Part shown: positions 30,757 through 38,572 of the stretch, one piece after another
How the letters are laid out: each line of letters opens with the position of its first letter
Position numbering within the stretch: the first letter of the stretch is position 1
Assembly: GCA_044221335.1 (NCBI GenBank)
Contig: JBGAPI010000049.1
Location: 1-39,786, forward strand
DNA: 39,786 nucleotides
Reading direction: 5' to 3'
From: JBGAPI01 sp044221335
GTDB taxonomy: Bacteria > Pseudomonadota > Gammaproteobacteria > Xanthomonadales > Ahniellaceae
Program-made: the position numbers and the translations under genes
Notes under the pieces: model-generated
What the model saw: the letters and a program-made list of their open reading frames with translations, nothing else
The model's database searches: none
Told to the model about the DNA's origin: nothing

Positions 30757-31956
30757 ATGTCCGAAGCCGCGATTACCTCCGACGAGCTGCGTGTTCTCGA
30801 TCCGCACAGCGCGGCCGAACGCCTCGCCGAATGCACCGATGCCGAGATCGGGGTGCTGCTGGCCGGCGTGTTCACCGGCCACGCGGTCGAGATCCTCGAG
30901 GAATTCCCGCCGGAGCGCCGCAGCGCGATCGCCGCCACCGTGGCGAGCGGCCAGGGCAAGCTCTGGCTCGAGGGTCACCTCTACGAGGACAGCATGGTCG
31001 GGCGCCTGATGGAGCGCCCGCCAGCGGTGTTCCGTGGCGACGACCGGGTCGACGTGGTGAACGGCGTGCTGCGGGAGATCGTCAAGCGCAAGATGGTGAC
31101 GTACATCTTCGTCACCGAGGCCGACGGGCATCTGATCGGCGTGGTCGCGTTCCGCGAGCTGCTGTTCGCACGCCCCGAGCAGACCATGAGCGAGATCATG
31201 GTGCCGCATCCGTTCTTCCTGCGTCCCGACCAGGAGCTGGTCGACGCGATGCGCGAAGTGGTGACCCGGCACTACCCGGTCTACCCGATCTGCGAAGCCG
31301 ATGGCCTCCTGCTCGGCATGGTCAAGGGCCAGGTGATGTTCGAGGCGCAGACCTTCGAGATCTCGGCGCAGGCCGGCTCGATGGTCGGCGTCGAGAAGGA
31401 GGAGCGGCTGGCGACGCCGTGGCCGCGCAGCCTCAAGATGCGTCACCCCTGGCTGCAGCTGAACCTGCTGACCGCCTTTCTCGCGGCCGGCGTGGTCGGC
31501 TTCTTCCAGGGCACGATCGACAAGATCGTCGTGCTGGCGATCTTCCTGCCGGTGCTCGCCGGCCAGTCCGGCAACACCGGCTGCCAGGCGCTGGCGGTGA
31601 CGCTGCGCGGAATGACGCTCGGCGAACTCGGGCCGGACAAGGCCGTGCAACTGGTTGCGAAGGAGGGCCTGCTCGGCTTCTGCAATGGCGTGCTGGTCGG
31701 CCTCGTCGCCGGCGCCGGCATGTTCATCTACTGCCAGATGGACGGAAATCCGCGGGCGCTGGGACTGTCCCTGATCGTGGTCGGCGCGATGGCGATCGCC
31801 TGCGTGGTGAGCGGCATCGCCGGCGTGATGATCCCGCTGACGCTGCGCCGGATCGGCGCCGACCCCGCGACGGCGTCCTCCATCTTCCTCACCACCGCGA
31901 CGGATTGCGTGAGCATGGGAACCTTCCTGGCGCTGGCGACCGTGTTTCTGCTGTAG
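30757..31956 (+). CDS. mgtE: Magnesium transporter MgtE
   Basis: This encodes 399 residues; many MgtE proteins have about 450. An N-terminal helical domain (residues 15-75) with LLAGVFTGHAVEILEEFP is followed by two CBS domains (about 85-200) and a five-helix membrane part containing LPVLAGQSGNTGCQALAVT, the pore motif with the conserved GNTG. It takes up Mg2+, gated by Mg2+ binding to the cytosolic domains. The start has GGGAG 7 bases upstream. The N-terminal superhelix is shorter than in Thermus MgtE. Confidence 0.93.
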   Translation: MSEAAITSDELRVLDPHSAAERLAECTDAEIGVLLAGVFTGHAVEILEEFPPERRSAIAATVASGQGKLWLEGHLYEDSMVGRLMERPPAVFRGDDRVDVVNGVLREIVKRKMVTYIFVTEADGHLIGVVAFRELLFARPEQTMSEIMVPHPFFLRPDQELVDAMREVVTRHYPVYPICEADGLLLGMVKGQVMFEAQTFEISAQAGSMVGVEKEERLATPWPRSLKMRHPWLQLNLLTAFLAAGVVGFFQGTIDKIVVLAIFLPVLAGQSGNTGCQALAVTLRGMTLGELGPDKAVQLVAKEGLLGFCNGVLVGLVAGAGMFIYCQMDGNPRALGLSLIVVGAMAIACVVSGIAGVMIPLTLRRIGADPATASSIFLTTATDCVSMGTFLALATVFLL

Positions 31957-32287
31957 GCGGCGGCGCGTAACCGTCGCCATGAGCCCCGGCCACCGGCGGC
32001 GACGCCCCCGTGTCCATCGACTACACTTGAGCGCGGTACGCTTTCGAAGAGGCCAGAGGCGACCCATCGGCGGATCGCTTCCGGCAGGCGACTTGTCGTC
32101 GGCGTGCTGCTCACGATGATCACCCTCGTCGGGGCGGCCGGTCGATCCGGCACCCGCTCACCTCCGGTCGCCATCGCGACGATCGTCGCTGGGGTCGGCG
32201 CCCTCTCGGTGCCTGCCTACCCGGCGAACGCCTTTCGATCGCCTGCATGTCGGCGAAATCGCCATGACCTGGACGGAGCAGCATTCG
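31957..32287. other. Non-coding stretch after mgtE
   Basis: In these 331 bases I see no protein-like reading frame, no REP copy and no hairpin with a U-run. It should hold the mgtE terminator and the promoter of the small membrane protein gene, but neither is distinct. Confidence 0.35.
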
Positions 32288-32578
32288 ATGAAGCCGCGTC
32301 ACAAGCGCCAGCGTCCCCGGTCGACCTCCGGAATCTCGCGCGGCGAACTGGCCGGCGATCCGGCGCTGCGGCGACATCGACGCCGATTCGCGATGGGCGC
32401 GGGACTGTATCTGCTGTTGTTCCTGTTCGTCGGGCTGTTCGCCGAATTCGGACTTCGCGACCACGACTCGCGCGCGGCGGCGGCCCTGGTCGTCCTGATT
32501 CTCGGCAGTAGCGGTCTCCTGCTCGCGTTCCATTCCGGCGGGGCCCGCCTGCTTGACGTTTGGCGCGGGCGGCGCTGA
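32288..32578 (+). CDS. Small two-helix membrane protein
   Basis: This encodes 96 residues from ATG at 32288, chosen over ATG at 32264 because GGAG lies 9 bases before it. A basic stretch (KPRHKRQRPR) is followed by two membrane helices (YLLLFLFVGLFAEFGL and AAALVVLILGSSGLLLAF) and a basic end. I recognise no family. The positive-inside pattern supports a real membrane protein with both ends in the cytosol. Confidence 0.55.
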   Translation: MKPRHKRQRPRSTSGISRGELAGDPALRRHRRRFAMGAGLYLLLFLFVGLFAEFGLRDHDSRAAAALVVLILGSSGLLLAFHSGGARLLDVWRGRR

Positions 32579-32635
32579 CGCCACGTCGAAGTTGCGGGCG
32601 TGAGGCTGGAACCGGGGCTCGGGAATTCCAGGTCC

Positions 32636-32747
32636 CGTCACGGCGAGCGCGGCGAAGCCATCCCGTGCCTCTGTCCTTCACTACCCCCGAGCAGGAGCGA
32701 AGGCGCTGGGTTGCTTCGTCGTCGCCGCGAGCCTCCTCGAAATGACG
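32636..32747. repeat. Dispersed inverted-repeat element (CGTCA..GCGAGCGC..GCGAAGC type)
   Basis: The left end CGTCACGGCGAGCGCGGCGA is mirrored by a right end that reads, on the minus strand, CGTCATTTCGAGGAGG and then GCGGCGACGACGAAGCAACC. The ends face each other across about 50 bases. The same kind of repeat (CGTCATTGCGAGCGCAGCGAAGCAATC and its mirror) is known to me from many unrelated bacterial genomes. It is a non-coding, probably mobile, MITE-like element. It sits in the 311-base gap before the SNF2 gene. Confidence 0.65.
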
Positions 32748-32889
32748 GCGGTGGTCTCCACGTGCTGTTCCGGGGCTGGGCACGGTGCCCCGTGCCCTCG
32801 TTTTCGACTTCGCGAAAACGCCCAACGACGCCGCTACATAACGTCACCTCGATGGCGTATGCTGGCGGGCTGTTCCATTCGAATTTCCC

Positions 32890-35598
32890 ATGGCCGGTCT
32901 CGCGCACAAGTTTCCCTGGACGCTGTCCCGCCTGTCCGCGCGCTTCGCGCGGCCGGTGCTGCTGCGTGCCGAGCAGCTGGTGTCGTCGGGGGCGGTGTAC
33001 GACGTCGGCGTGGAGACCCGCCACGGCGTGATCCGCCTGTCCGCCGCGGTCGAATGCGGCCAGGACGAGCCGCTGGCGACCGAGCTCCGCGCGATCCCGG
33101 GCCAGGGCATCAACGGCGTCTCCAGCGCCTGCACCTGCAGTGCCGGCGCCTGGTGCAAGCACGTCGCCGCGCTGCTGATCGCCTATCCCGACGTCGCCGA
33201 CGACATCGCCGCCGAACATGCGGCCGAGGCGATCGCCGCGCTGCTCAATCGCGACGACGGCGAGGATGGCGATGCTGCACCGAACGGCAGTTCGGCGCAG
33301 ACCGCGGCCGACGATGAGGCCGAGGACGAGGCCGAAGACGAGGCCGATGCGGTGGTACCCCAGCCGGTCGTGCAGCTCGACCTGCGCCAGGGCCGGCCCG
33401 GCGAGCACCTCGGCGCGCTGCGACTTGCGTTCGACTACGGCGGCACGCTGGTCTGCGAGTCCGATCACGGCGTCACCGTCGAGGTCACCGACGCGCGCGG
33501 CACCCGCCGGGTGATCCGCGACCAGGTCGCCGAGCGCAACGCCCAGGAGCGCCTGCGCAAGCGCGGCCTGACGCCGCTGGCGCGCGCCCGCAACCAGTTC
33601 CCGGTCGACGGCAACGGTCACCTGTGGGTGATCGACACCTGGAGCAACGACGACCAGACCAGCGCCTTCCTGCAGATCGCGGAGAAGCTGCGCGGCGAGG
33701 GCTTCGGCGTCACCACCAGCGACGCCTTCCCGCTGCAGCTGGTCGACGGCCCGCAGCGCTGGCAGCTCGACCTCTCCGATCGCGCCGGTCCCGACTGGTT
33801 CGACCTCGATCTCGGCATCGAGGTCGGCGGCGAGCGGATCAGCCTGCTGCCGATCATCGAGCGCGCGATCCGGGCGAAGAGCTTCCCGCTGGTCGCCCAG
33901 CCGGACGAGCCGCCGGACGCGACCTGGCTCGCGCCGATCGACGACCGGCGGCGGATCAGCCTGCCGATCCGCCGCCTGCGCGAGCTGGTGCTGCCCCTGC
34001 TGGAGCTGTTCGCGCAGCCCTCCGGCCGCGAGCGCAAGCGCTGGCGGGTGCCGAGCGTACGCGCCCAGGCGCTGTCCGAATTGCGCTCGGTGTCGGATCT
34101 GCACTGGCGCGGCGCGGCGCGGCTGCGCGAGGCGGTCGACCGCCTGCGCTCGCTCGGCAAGACCCCGGAGATCGTCTCGCCTCCGGCACTCCAGGCCGAG
34201 CTGCGCAGTTACCAGCTCGCCGGCCTCGCCTGGCTGCAGGGCCTCGCCCAGGCTGGCCTGGGCGGCGTGCTCGCCGACGACATGGGACTCGGCAAGACCC
34301 TGCAGCTGATAGCGCACCTGCTGACCGAGCGCGACGCCGGCCGCCTCGTTCGGCCGGCGCTGGTGGTCTGCCCGACCAGCGTGCTGCCGAACTGGCAGCG
34401 CGAGCTCGCCCGCTTCGCGCCCTGCCTCCGGGTCCTGATCCTGCACGGCAAGGACCGCGTCCGCGAACGCGACGGCATCGCCGCGCACGACCTGGTGCTG
34501 ACCAGCTACGCGCTGCTGCCGCGCGACGGCGAACTGCTCGCCGAGATCGACTGGTCGGTGGTCGCGCTGGACGAGGCGCAGGCGATCAAGAATCCGGATT
34601 CGCTGGCCGGCGGCGTCGCACGGCAGCTGTCGGCGCGGCAGCGCCTCGCGATGACCGGCACGCCGATCGAGAATCACCTCGGCGAGCTGTGGTCGCTGCT
34701 CGACTTCGCGGTGCCCGGCCTGCTCGGCGACGAGCGCTCCTTCGCACGGGTGTTCCGCCAGGCGATCGAGAAGCGCGGCGACGCCGCGGCGCGCGACCGC
34801 CTCGCCCGCCGGGTCGCGCCCTTCATCCTGCGCCGGACCAAGGAGCAGGTCGCCCAGGAGCTGCCCGGCAAGAGCGAGATGCTGGAGACGATCGTGCTCT
34901 CCGGCCGCCAGCGCGATCTCTACGAGAGCCTCCGCTTGTCGCAGCACGAGCGCGTGCTGCAGGCGATCCGCCAGCGCGGCCTCACCCAGTCCGGCATGGT
35001 GGTGCTCGACGCGCTGCTGAAACTGCGCCAGGTCTGCTGCGATCCGCGCCTGGTCGAGGACAGCCCGGAGGTGCGGCTGAAGGACTCGGCGAAGCTGAAT
35101 CGCCTGATCGCGATGCTGACCCAGCTCGCCGCCGAAGGGCGCCGCATCCTGCTGTTCTCGCAGTTCACCTCGATGCTCGACCTCATCGAGCCGGAACTGG
35201 TCGAGCGTCGCATCGAGTTCGTGCGGCTCGACGGCAGCACCGGCAACCGCGACGAGCCGGTGCAGCGCTTCCAGTCCGGCCAGGTGCCGCTGTTCCTGCT
35301 GTCGCTGCGCGCCGGCGGCGTGGGGCTCAACCTCACCGCCGCCGACACCGTGATCCACTACGACCCCTGGTGGAATCCGGCGGTCGAGGACCAGGCCACC
35401 GACCGCGCCCACCGCATCGGCCAGGACAAGCCGGTGTTCGTCTACAAGCTGATCGCGCAGGGCACGGTCGAAGAGAAGATCCAGTCGCTGAAGACGCGCA
35501 AGGCCGAACTGGCCGAGGCGCTGCTGTCGGAAGGCGCGTCGGGTCGACTCGAGCTGACCGCCGACGACGTCAGCGAGCTGTTCCGCGCCATTGCGTAG
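32890..35598 (+). CDS. SWIM zinc-finger SNF2 family DEAD/DEAH-box helicase
   Basis: This encodes 902 residues. The SWIM zinc finger is CTCSAGAWCKH (Cys81, Cys83, Cys89, His91). An acidic linker (about 120-155) and a long middle region lead to the SNF2 motor: Walker A DDMGLGKTLQ (near 465), DEAQ box 561-564, GTPIENHLGELWSLLDF, then helicase C with LFSQFTSMLDLIEPE, LRAGGVGLNLTAADTVIHYD and ATDRAHRIGQ. These ATPases move along double-stranded DNA to remodel protein-DNA complexes, RNA polymerase included in the RapA case. The exact role of the SWIM-SNF2 type in bacteria is not established. The stop TAG is provided by a REP copy. A decayed copy of its C-terminus lies at 38155-38343. Confidence 0.95.
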   Translation: MAGLAHKFPWTLSRLSARFARPVLLRAEQLVSSGAVYDVGVETRHGVIRLSAAVECGQDEPLATELRAIPGQGINGVSSACTCSAGAWCKHVAALLIAYPDVADDIAAEHAAEAIAALLNRDDGEDGDAAPNGSSAQTAADDEAEDEAEDEADAVVPQPVVQLDLRQGRPGEHLGALRLAFDYGGTLVCESDHGVTVEVTDARGTRRVIRDQVAERNAQERLRKRGLTPLARARNQFPVDGNGHLWVIDTWSNDDQTSAFLQIAEKLRGEGFGVTTSDAFPLQLVDGPQRWQLDLSDRAGPDWFDLDLGIEVGGERISLLPIIERAIRAKSFPLVAQPDEPPDATWLAPIDDRRRISLPIRRLRELVLPLLELFAQPSGRERKRWRVPSVRAQALSELRSVSDLHWRGAARLREAVDRLRSLGKTPEIVSPPALQAELRSYQLAGLAWLQGLAQAGLGGVLADDMGLGKTLQLIAHLLTERDAGRLVRPALVVCPTSVLPNWQRELARFAPCLRVLILHGKDRVRERDGIAAHDLVLTSYALLPRDGELLAEIDWSVVALDEAQAIKNPDSLAGGVARQLSARQRLAMTGTPIENHLGELWSLLDFAVPGLLGDERSFARVFRQAIEKRGDAAARDRLARRVAPFILRRTKEQVAQELPGKSEMLETIVLSGRQRDLYESLRLSQHERVLQAIRQRGLTQSGMVVLDALLKLRQVCCDPRLVEDSPEVRLKDSAKLNRLIAMLTQLAAEGRRILLFSQFTSMLDLIEPELVERRIEFVRLDGSTGNRDEPVQRFQSGQVPLFLLSLRAGGVGLNLTAADTVIHYDPWWNPAVEDQATDRAHRIGQDKPVFVYKLIAQGTVEEKIQSLKTRKAELAEALLSEGASGRLELTADDVSELFRAIA

Positions 35599-35615
35599 GG
35601 CGGCTACTGCCCGCC
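35596..35615 (+). repeat. REP copy after the SNF2 gene
   Basis: TAGGGCGGCTA then CTGCCCGCC forms an imperfect stem with one mismatch. Its TAG is the SNF2 stop codon. Confidence 0.75.
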
Positions 35616-35683
35616 GACGCGAGGCTCATCGGAATATCGGGCGGCGCCCGATCTGCGCGCCGGATCCGCATGCCCCACGCCGA

Positions 35684-35821
35684 TCAGCCCGGATCGAGCA
35701 CGGTTTCGATCTTGCCATCGCGGCCAACGATGAGGGTCACGCCCAGACCTGGCTGGTCCAGTCGAACTGGCTCGTCAAACGCGTAGCGACCTCCGATCTC
35801 GTCGTTCGATGAACGTCGCAT
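35684..35821 (-). CDS. Possible small protein of 45 residues
   Basis: ATG at 35821 to TGA at 35686-35684 encodes MRRSSNDEIGGRYAF and, after a short middle, GVTLIVGRDGKIETVLDPG. The composition is protein-like and the base use is less GC-biased than in the neighbours, which could also mean the end of a larger, decayed gene. No clear ribosome-binding site is seen. Confidence 0.35.
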   Translation of the reverse strand: MRRSSNDEIGGRYAFDEPVRLDQPGLGVTLIVGRDGKIETVLDPG

Positions 35822-35846
35822 GCCCGACATCGGATCGCCTCGCGAC

Positions 35847-35867
35847 GGCGGGCAGTGCCCGCCCTAC
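35847..35867 (-). repeat. REP copy after the IPTL-CTERM gene
   Basis: On the minus strand GTAGGGCGGGCA then C then TGCCCGCC. The TAG (35866-35864) is the stop codon of the IPTL-CTERM gene. Confidence 0.85.
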
Positions 35868-36622
35868 GCACGACCGGCGATCGTCGCTCGGCTGGGCGGT
35901 CGCAACGCGATCCCGCCGAGCAGCAAGGCCAGCCCCACCATTGCCGGCAGGGTCAGCGTCGGGATCGCGGTGAGGAAGTCGAACCAGTTGTAGACGTTGC
36001 CGCTGTTGACCGAATGCGAGGCAGCCGGCAGTCCCGGCGCCAGCGTGGCGCCAGTGGCGTTGTTGTCGGCGACGTCGACGTAGGCGATCGCCTGTCCTCC
36101 GCTGAGGTTGATGAAGGCCGGCTGGCCAGCGACCGTCGAGCGGATCGCCAGCAGGTTCCCGGCGGCGCCGGTGAGGGTCAGCGGTCCCGGGGCGATTTGG
36201 GTGGTCGCTCCGGCCGTCAGCGTCAGCTGCTTCGACGTCGTGGTGGTGACCGCGAGCCGGCTGAAGCGCTGCGAGCCGCTGACGAGACTCGTCGTGTTGC
36301 CGCAGCCGTCGCCGATCGCCACCGCGCCGCTGCCGGGATCGAAACCACCGGCGACGGCGAAATCGCCGGTCAGTGCGAGGCTGCCGCTGCCGCCGGCCAG
36401 CGTCGCGCCGGAATTGACCGTGACGCTGTCGATGCCGCCGAGCTGGGCCGTGCCGACGCCGGCGCTGCCGGCAATCGTGAGATCGCTGCAGCCGAAGTCG
36501 GCGCGCGCGTCGCCGAAGTCGATGCGCGAGCCGGCGCCGACGGTGACGGCGGCGTGGGCGCTGCCGACGGTCGCGAGCAGCGCGAGCAGCAGGGTCGAGG
36601 CAGGGTGGTTTGGAACGGGCAT
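35864..36622 (-). CDS. IPTL-CTERM surface protein
   Basis: This encodes 252 residues. A signal peptide ends at SAHA (residue 24). The middle is a Gly/Thr/Ser-rich beta-helix-like repeat region (SGSLALTGDFAVAGGFDPGSG) with two cysteines. The C-terminus is the sorting tag: IPTLTLPAMVGLALLLGGIA followed by LRPPSR. Such tags are recognised by exosortase-type enzymes (the IPTL type is linked to exosortase H as I recall) and lead to cell-surface or matrix delivery. GGAG lies 7 bases before the ATG. It is 37 bases downstream of the next gene and likely in one operon with it. No exosortase gene is in the window. Confidence 0.85.
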   Translation of the reverse strand: MPVPNHPASTLLLALLATVGSAHAAVTVGAGSRIDFGDARADFGCSDLTIAGSAGVGTAQLGGIDSVTVNSGATLAGGSGSLALTGDFAVAGGFDPGSGAVAIGDGCGNTTSLVSGSQRFSRLAVTTTTSKQLTLTAGATTQIAPGPLTLTGAAGNLLAIRSTVAGQPAFINLSGGQAIAYVDVADNNATGATLAPGLPAASHSVNSGNVYNWFDFLTAIPTLTLPAMVGLALLLGGIALRPPSRATIAGRA

Positions 36623-36659
36623 GGCGATTCTCCGGAACGGACGACGACCGCACCGCGCC

Positions 36660-37769
36660 TCAGCGCAGCATCACCAGCATCTCGACGGTGCCGGTCGCGG
36701 CATCGAAGGGTTCCAGTGCCTTGCCGACGATGGTGCCCGGCGCCGGGGCCGCCGGTGCCTTCATCGCGTGACCGGGCGTCGACGAGGACACCAGCAGATC
36801 GCCCGGACGGATCGCGCCGCCCTCGTTGCTGACCTTGACCGGCACCCGGCCGACCAGTGCCAGCGCGGGCTCGCCGTCGACCGCGTCGACTCCCGCGTTC
36901 ATCAGCACGCCCGGCTTCGTCGTCACCACGCCGGCGACCTGGGTGCTCGCGGCACGGTCGGCGATCTTGTAGTGCAGCGGGTGTTCCGGGTCGATCATCA
37001 CCACGTCGCCGGGCCGCGGCGGTGCGCCGACGTGGGGGATGATCTCGGCGACGTCGGCGCCGCCGGTCTGGGTGCCGCCGTTGAAGAAGCCCTTGCCGGT
37101 GCCGTCGATCCGGGCCTTCACGCCGTTGTGGCCGAACAGTGCGATGTTGGTCGCGGCGACGCCGTTGGTCGACACCGACAGCGCCGGTCCCGTGCCGTTG
37201 CCGGTCACGTCGATCAGCGCGTTCGGATTGGCGGCGTTGCTCTCGAGGATGAACAACGGGGTGCCGGTGGCGGCGTAGGTCATGACGATGCCCGCCGCGC
37301 CGCTGGCCGGGTTGCTCATGCTGAGGTCGAGCGCGCTGCCTCGTCCGGCGTTGTCGATCGCGACCGTCGGCCAGTTGGTTCCTCCGCTGGTGACGAAGCG
37401 AGCGGCGGACGGTCCGTTACCGATCAACGGGCCGACGGTCACCGTGTTGGACGACTGGGTGAGCGCGATCAGCGGCGTGTCCACGCCACTGGTTCCGCTG
37501 ATCGGCAGGCTCGTGGCCGCCGCGCCGCAGGGGCCGAGCAGGCCGACGGCACTCATGCACACCGCCGTCGTCTGCGTCGCCGCGGCCGGCACCGCCGGCA
37601 CGCTGACCGCGCCGGCCTCGCTGACCCGGAGCCGATCACTCGCCCCCGTGTTGTCCTTCACGACGAAGCCGCTGCCGGCGGAGGGCGTCACCACCACGTC
37701 GGCGGCGAGGGCAAGAGGTGAGGACAGCGCGGCGAACAGCGCGAGGGCGAGCGGGCGACGAGCAGACAT
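36660..37769 (-). CDS. Secreted repeat protein with tail-fibre-like C-terminal domain
   Basis: This encodes 369 residues. A signal peptide ends at ALAA (residue 22). The N-terminal two thirds are beta-rich, short-repeat sequence (GTSGVDTPLIALTQSSNTVTV). The C-terminal 120 residues contain GGADVAEIIPHVGAPPRPGD, GVVTTKPGVLMN, GRVPVKVSNEGGAIRPGDLLVSSSTPGHAM and GTIVGKALEP, a conserved module that I know from many secreted bacterial proteins resembling phage fibre tips. Its role is unknown. GGAG lies 7 bases before the start. It forms an operon with the IPTL-CTERM gene. Confidence 0.8.
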   Translation of the reverse strand: MSARRPLALALFAALSSPLALAADVVVTPSAGSGFVVKDNTGASDRLRVSEAGAVSVPAVPAAATQTTAVCMSAVGLLGPCGAAATSLPISGTSGVDTPLIALTQSSNTVTVGPLIGNGPSAARFVTSGGTNWPTVAIDNAGRGSALDLSMSNPASGAAGIVMTYAATGTPLFILESNAANPNALIDVTGNGTGPALSVSTNGVAATNIALFGHNGVKARIDGTGKGFFNGGTQTGGADVAEIIPHVGAPPRPGDVVMIDPEHPLHYKIADRAASTQVAGVVTTKPGVLMNAGVDAVDGEPALALVGRVPVKVSNEGGAIRPGDLLVSSSTPGHAMKAPAAPAPGTIVGKALEPFDAATGTVEMLVMLR

Positions 37770-37833
37770 CGGCGGGCTCCGTTGTGGGGCGAGTCCATGG
37801 GTTCACGCGGAACGACGTGGCGAGGGATCACGA

Positions 37834-37897
37834 CGTAGGGCGGGCACTGCCCGCCAATGCCTCACCGCATCGCGATGGCGAGCAGTGCCCGCCCTAC
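37834..37897. repeat. Inverted REP pair
   Basis: GTAGGGCGGGCA then C then TGCCCGCC at 37834-37855 faces its mirror AGCAGTGCCCGCCCTAC ending at 37897. Here neither copy supplies a stop codon for a recognised gene. Confidence 0.85.
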
Positions 37898-37956
37898 GGC
37901 AGGGGGAGCGACGCCTGGGTCGCTCACCGATTCGGTCGCGCAGAGCAAGCGCCGGA

Positions 37957-37979
37957 GTAGCGGGCCGGGCCCGCTCTAC
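37957..37979. repeat. Palindrome of the AGCGGGCC type
   Basis: Perfect 8-base stem AGCGGGCC / GGCCCGCT with a single G between. The flanking TAG on the minus strand (37978-37976) is the stop codon of the gene remnant that follows. Confidence 0.8.
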
Positions 37980-38116
37980 TGCCGTTGTTTCAGGAGCTGC
38001 GTGAGCTTCGCGTTGTTTTCCAGCACCTGGATCTTGGCGTTGCCGAGCAGGCTGGCGTAGTCGCCGTTCTGGGTCGCCTGGATCACCGCCGGGTCGGCGA
38101 GCAGGGCCTCGTCAGG
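37976..38116 (-). pseudogene. C-terminal remnant of an unidentified protein
   Basis: 46 in-frame codons encode PDEALLADPAVIQATQNGDY and then ASLLGNAKIQVLENNAKLTQ, a clearly protein-like helical tail ending LLKQRQ. The sequence upstream of 38116 does not continue as a plausible protein; the frame runs into sequence antisense to the SNF2 remnant. The D-P-A-V...N-G-D-Y-A-S-L-L pattern recalls the tail of some CvpA-type membrane proteins, but this is a weak match from memory. Confidence 0.5.
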
Positions 38117-38154
38117 GGGCGGCCCACGCAGCGTTCCACGCCGCAACGGTCGGA

Positions 38155-38343
38155 TCAACGCTTGGAATCCGGCGGTCGAGGAAGAGGCTACCAACCGCGC
38201 CCATCGCATCGGCCAGAACATGCCGATGTTCGTCGACAAGCTGATCGCGCAGGGCCGAGCTGTCCGTGGCGCTGATGTCGAGAGCCGCGTCGGGTCGACT
38301 TGACCGACGACGACGTCACTGGACTTCTCCGCGCAATAGCGTG
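38155..38343 (+). pseudogene. Decayed copy of the SNF2 helicase C-terminus
   Basis: From 38162, 92 bases match the SNF2 gene (the part encoding WNPAVEDQATDRAHRIGQ and beyond) at 83 of 92 positions. The copy then lacks 41 bases between two GGC motifs, which shifts the frame, realigns through GCCGAGCTGT...GCGTCGGGTCGACTT, and loses 5 more bases before ACCGACGACGACGTC. The match ends at the position of the original stop. No start or motor domain is present. The copy is on the same strand as the intact gene about 2.7 kb away. Confidence 0.85.
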
Positions 38344-38517
38344 GGGAATTCGCCTGGAGAATTCCCAAGGGAGTGGAGGGCTACGTCGTCCAACGTGTTG
38401 CGTTCTGCATTCCGGTAGCGTGGGGTGACTCGATCCCATCCGGATATCGAGTCGACCAGACCACGGCTCGTCCATTTCTCCGCGACCGCCATGAGCCGTG
38501 ATCGCTGGAGGATTGAG

Positions 38518-38549
38518 TGAACCGCTCCACCTTCTCGTGGAGCGGTTCA
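38518..38549. terminator. Strong hairpin after the RHS gene
   Basis: A perfect 13-base stem with arms TGAACCGCTCCAC and GTGGAGCGGTTCA and a six-base loop CTTCTC. It lies 24 bases beyond the RHS stop codon. No U-run follows on either strand, so it would work as an atypical terminator or mRNA 3' stabiliser. Confidence 0.5.
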
Positions 38550-38572
38550 AAACTTCGATGTGCCGCCCCGTA

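Noticed and set aside
38188..38550. Minus-strand frame after the RHS gene as an immunity protein
   Set aside because: It runs antisense through the SNF2 remnant and its translation is Arg/Ser-rich and unlike a folded protein.
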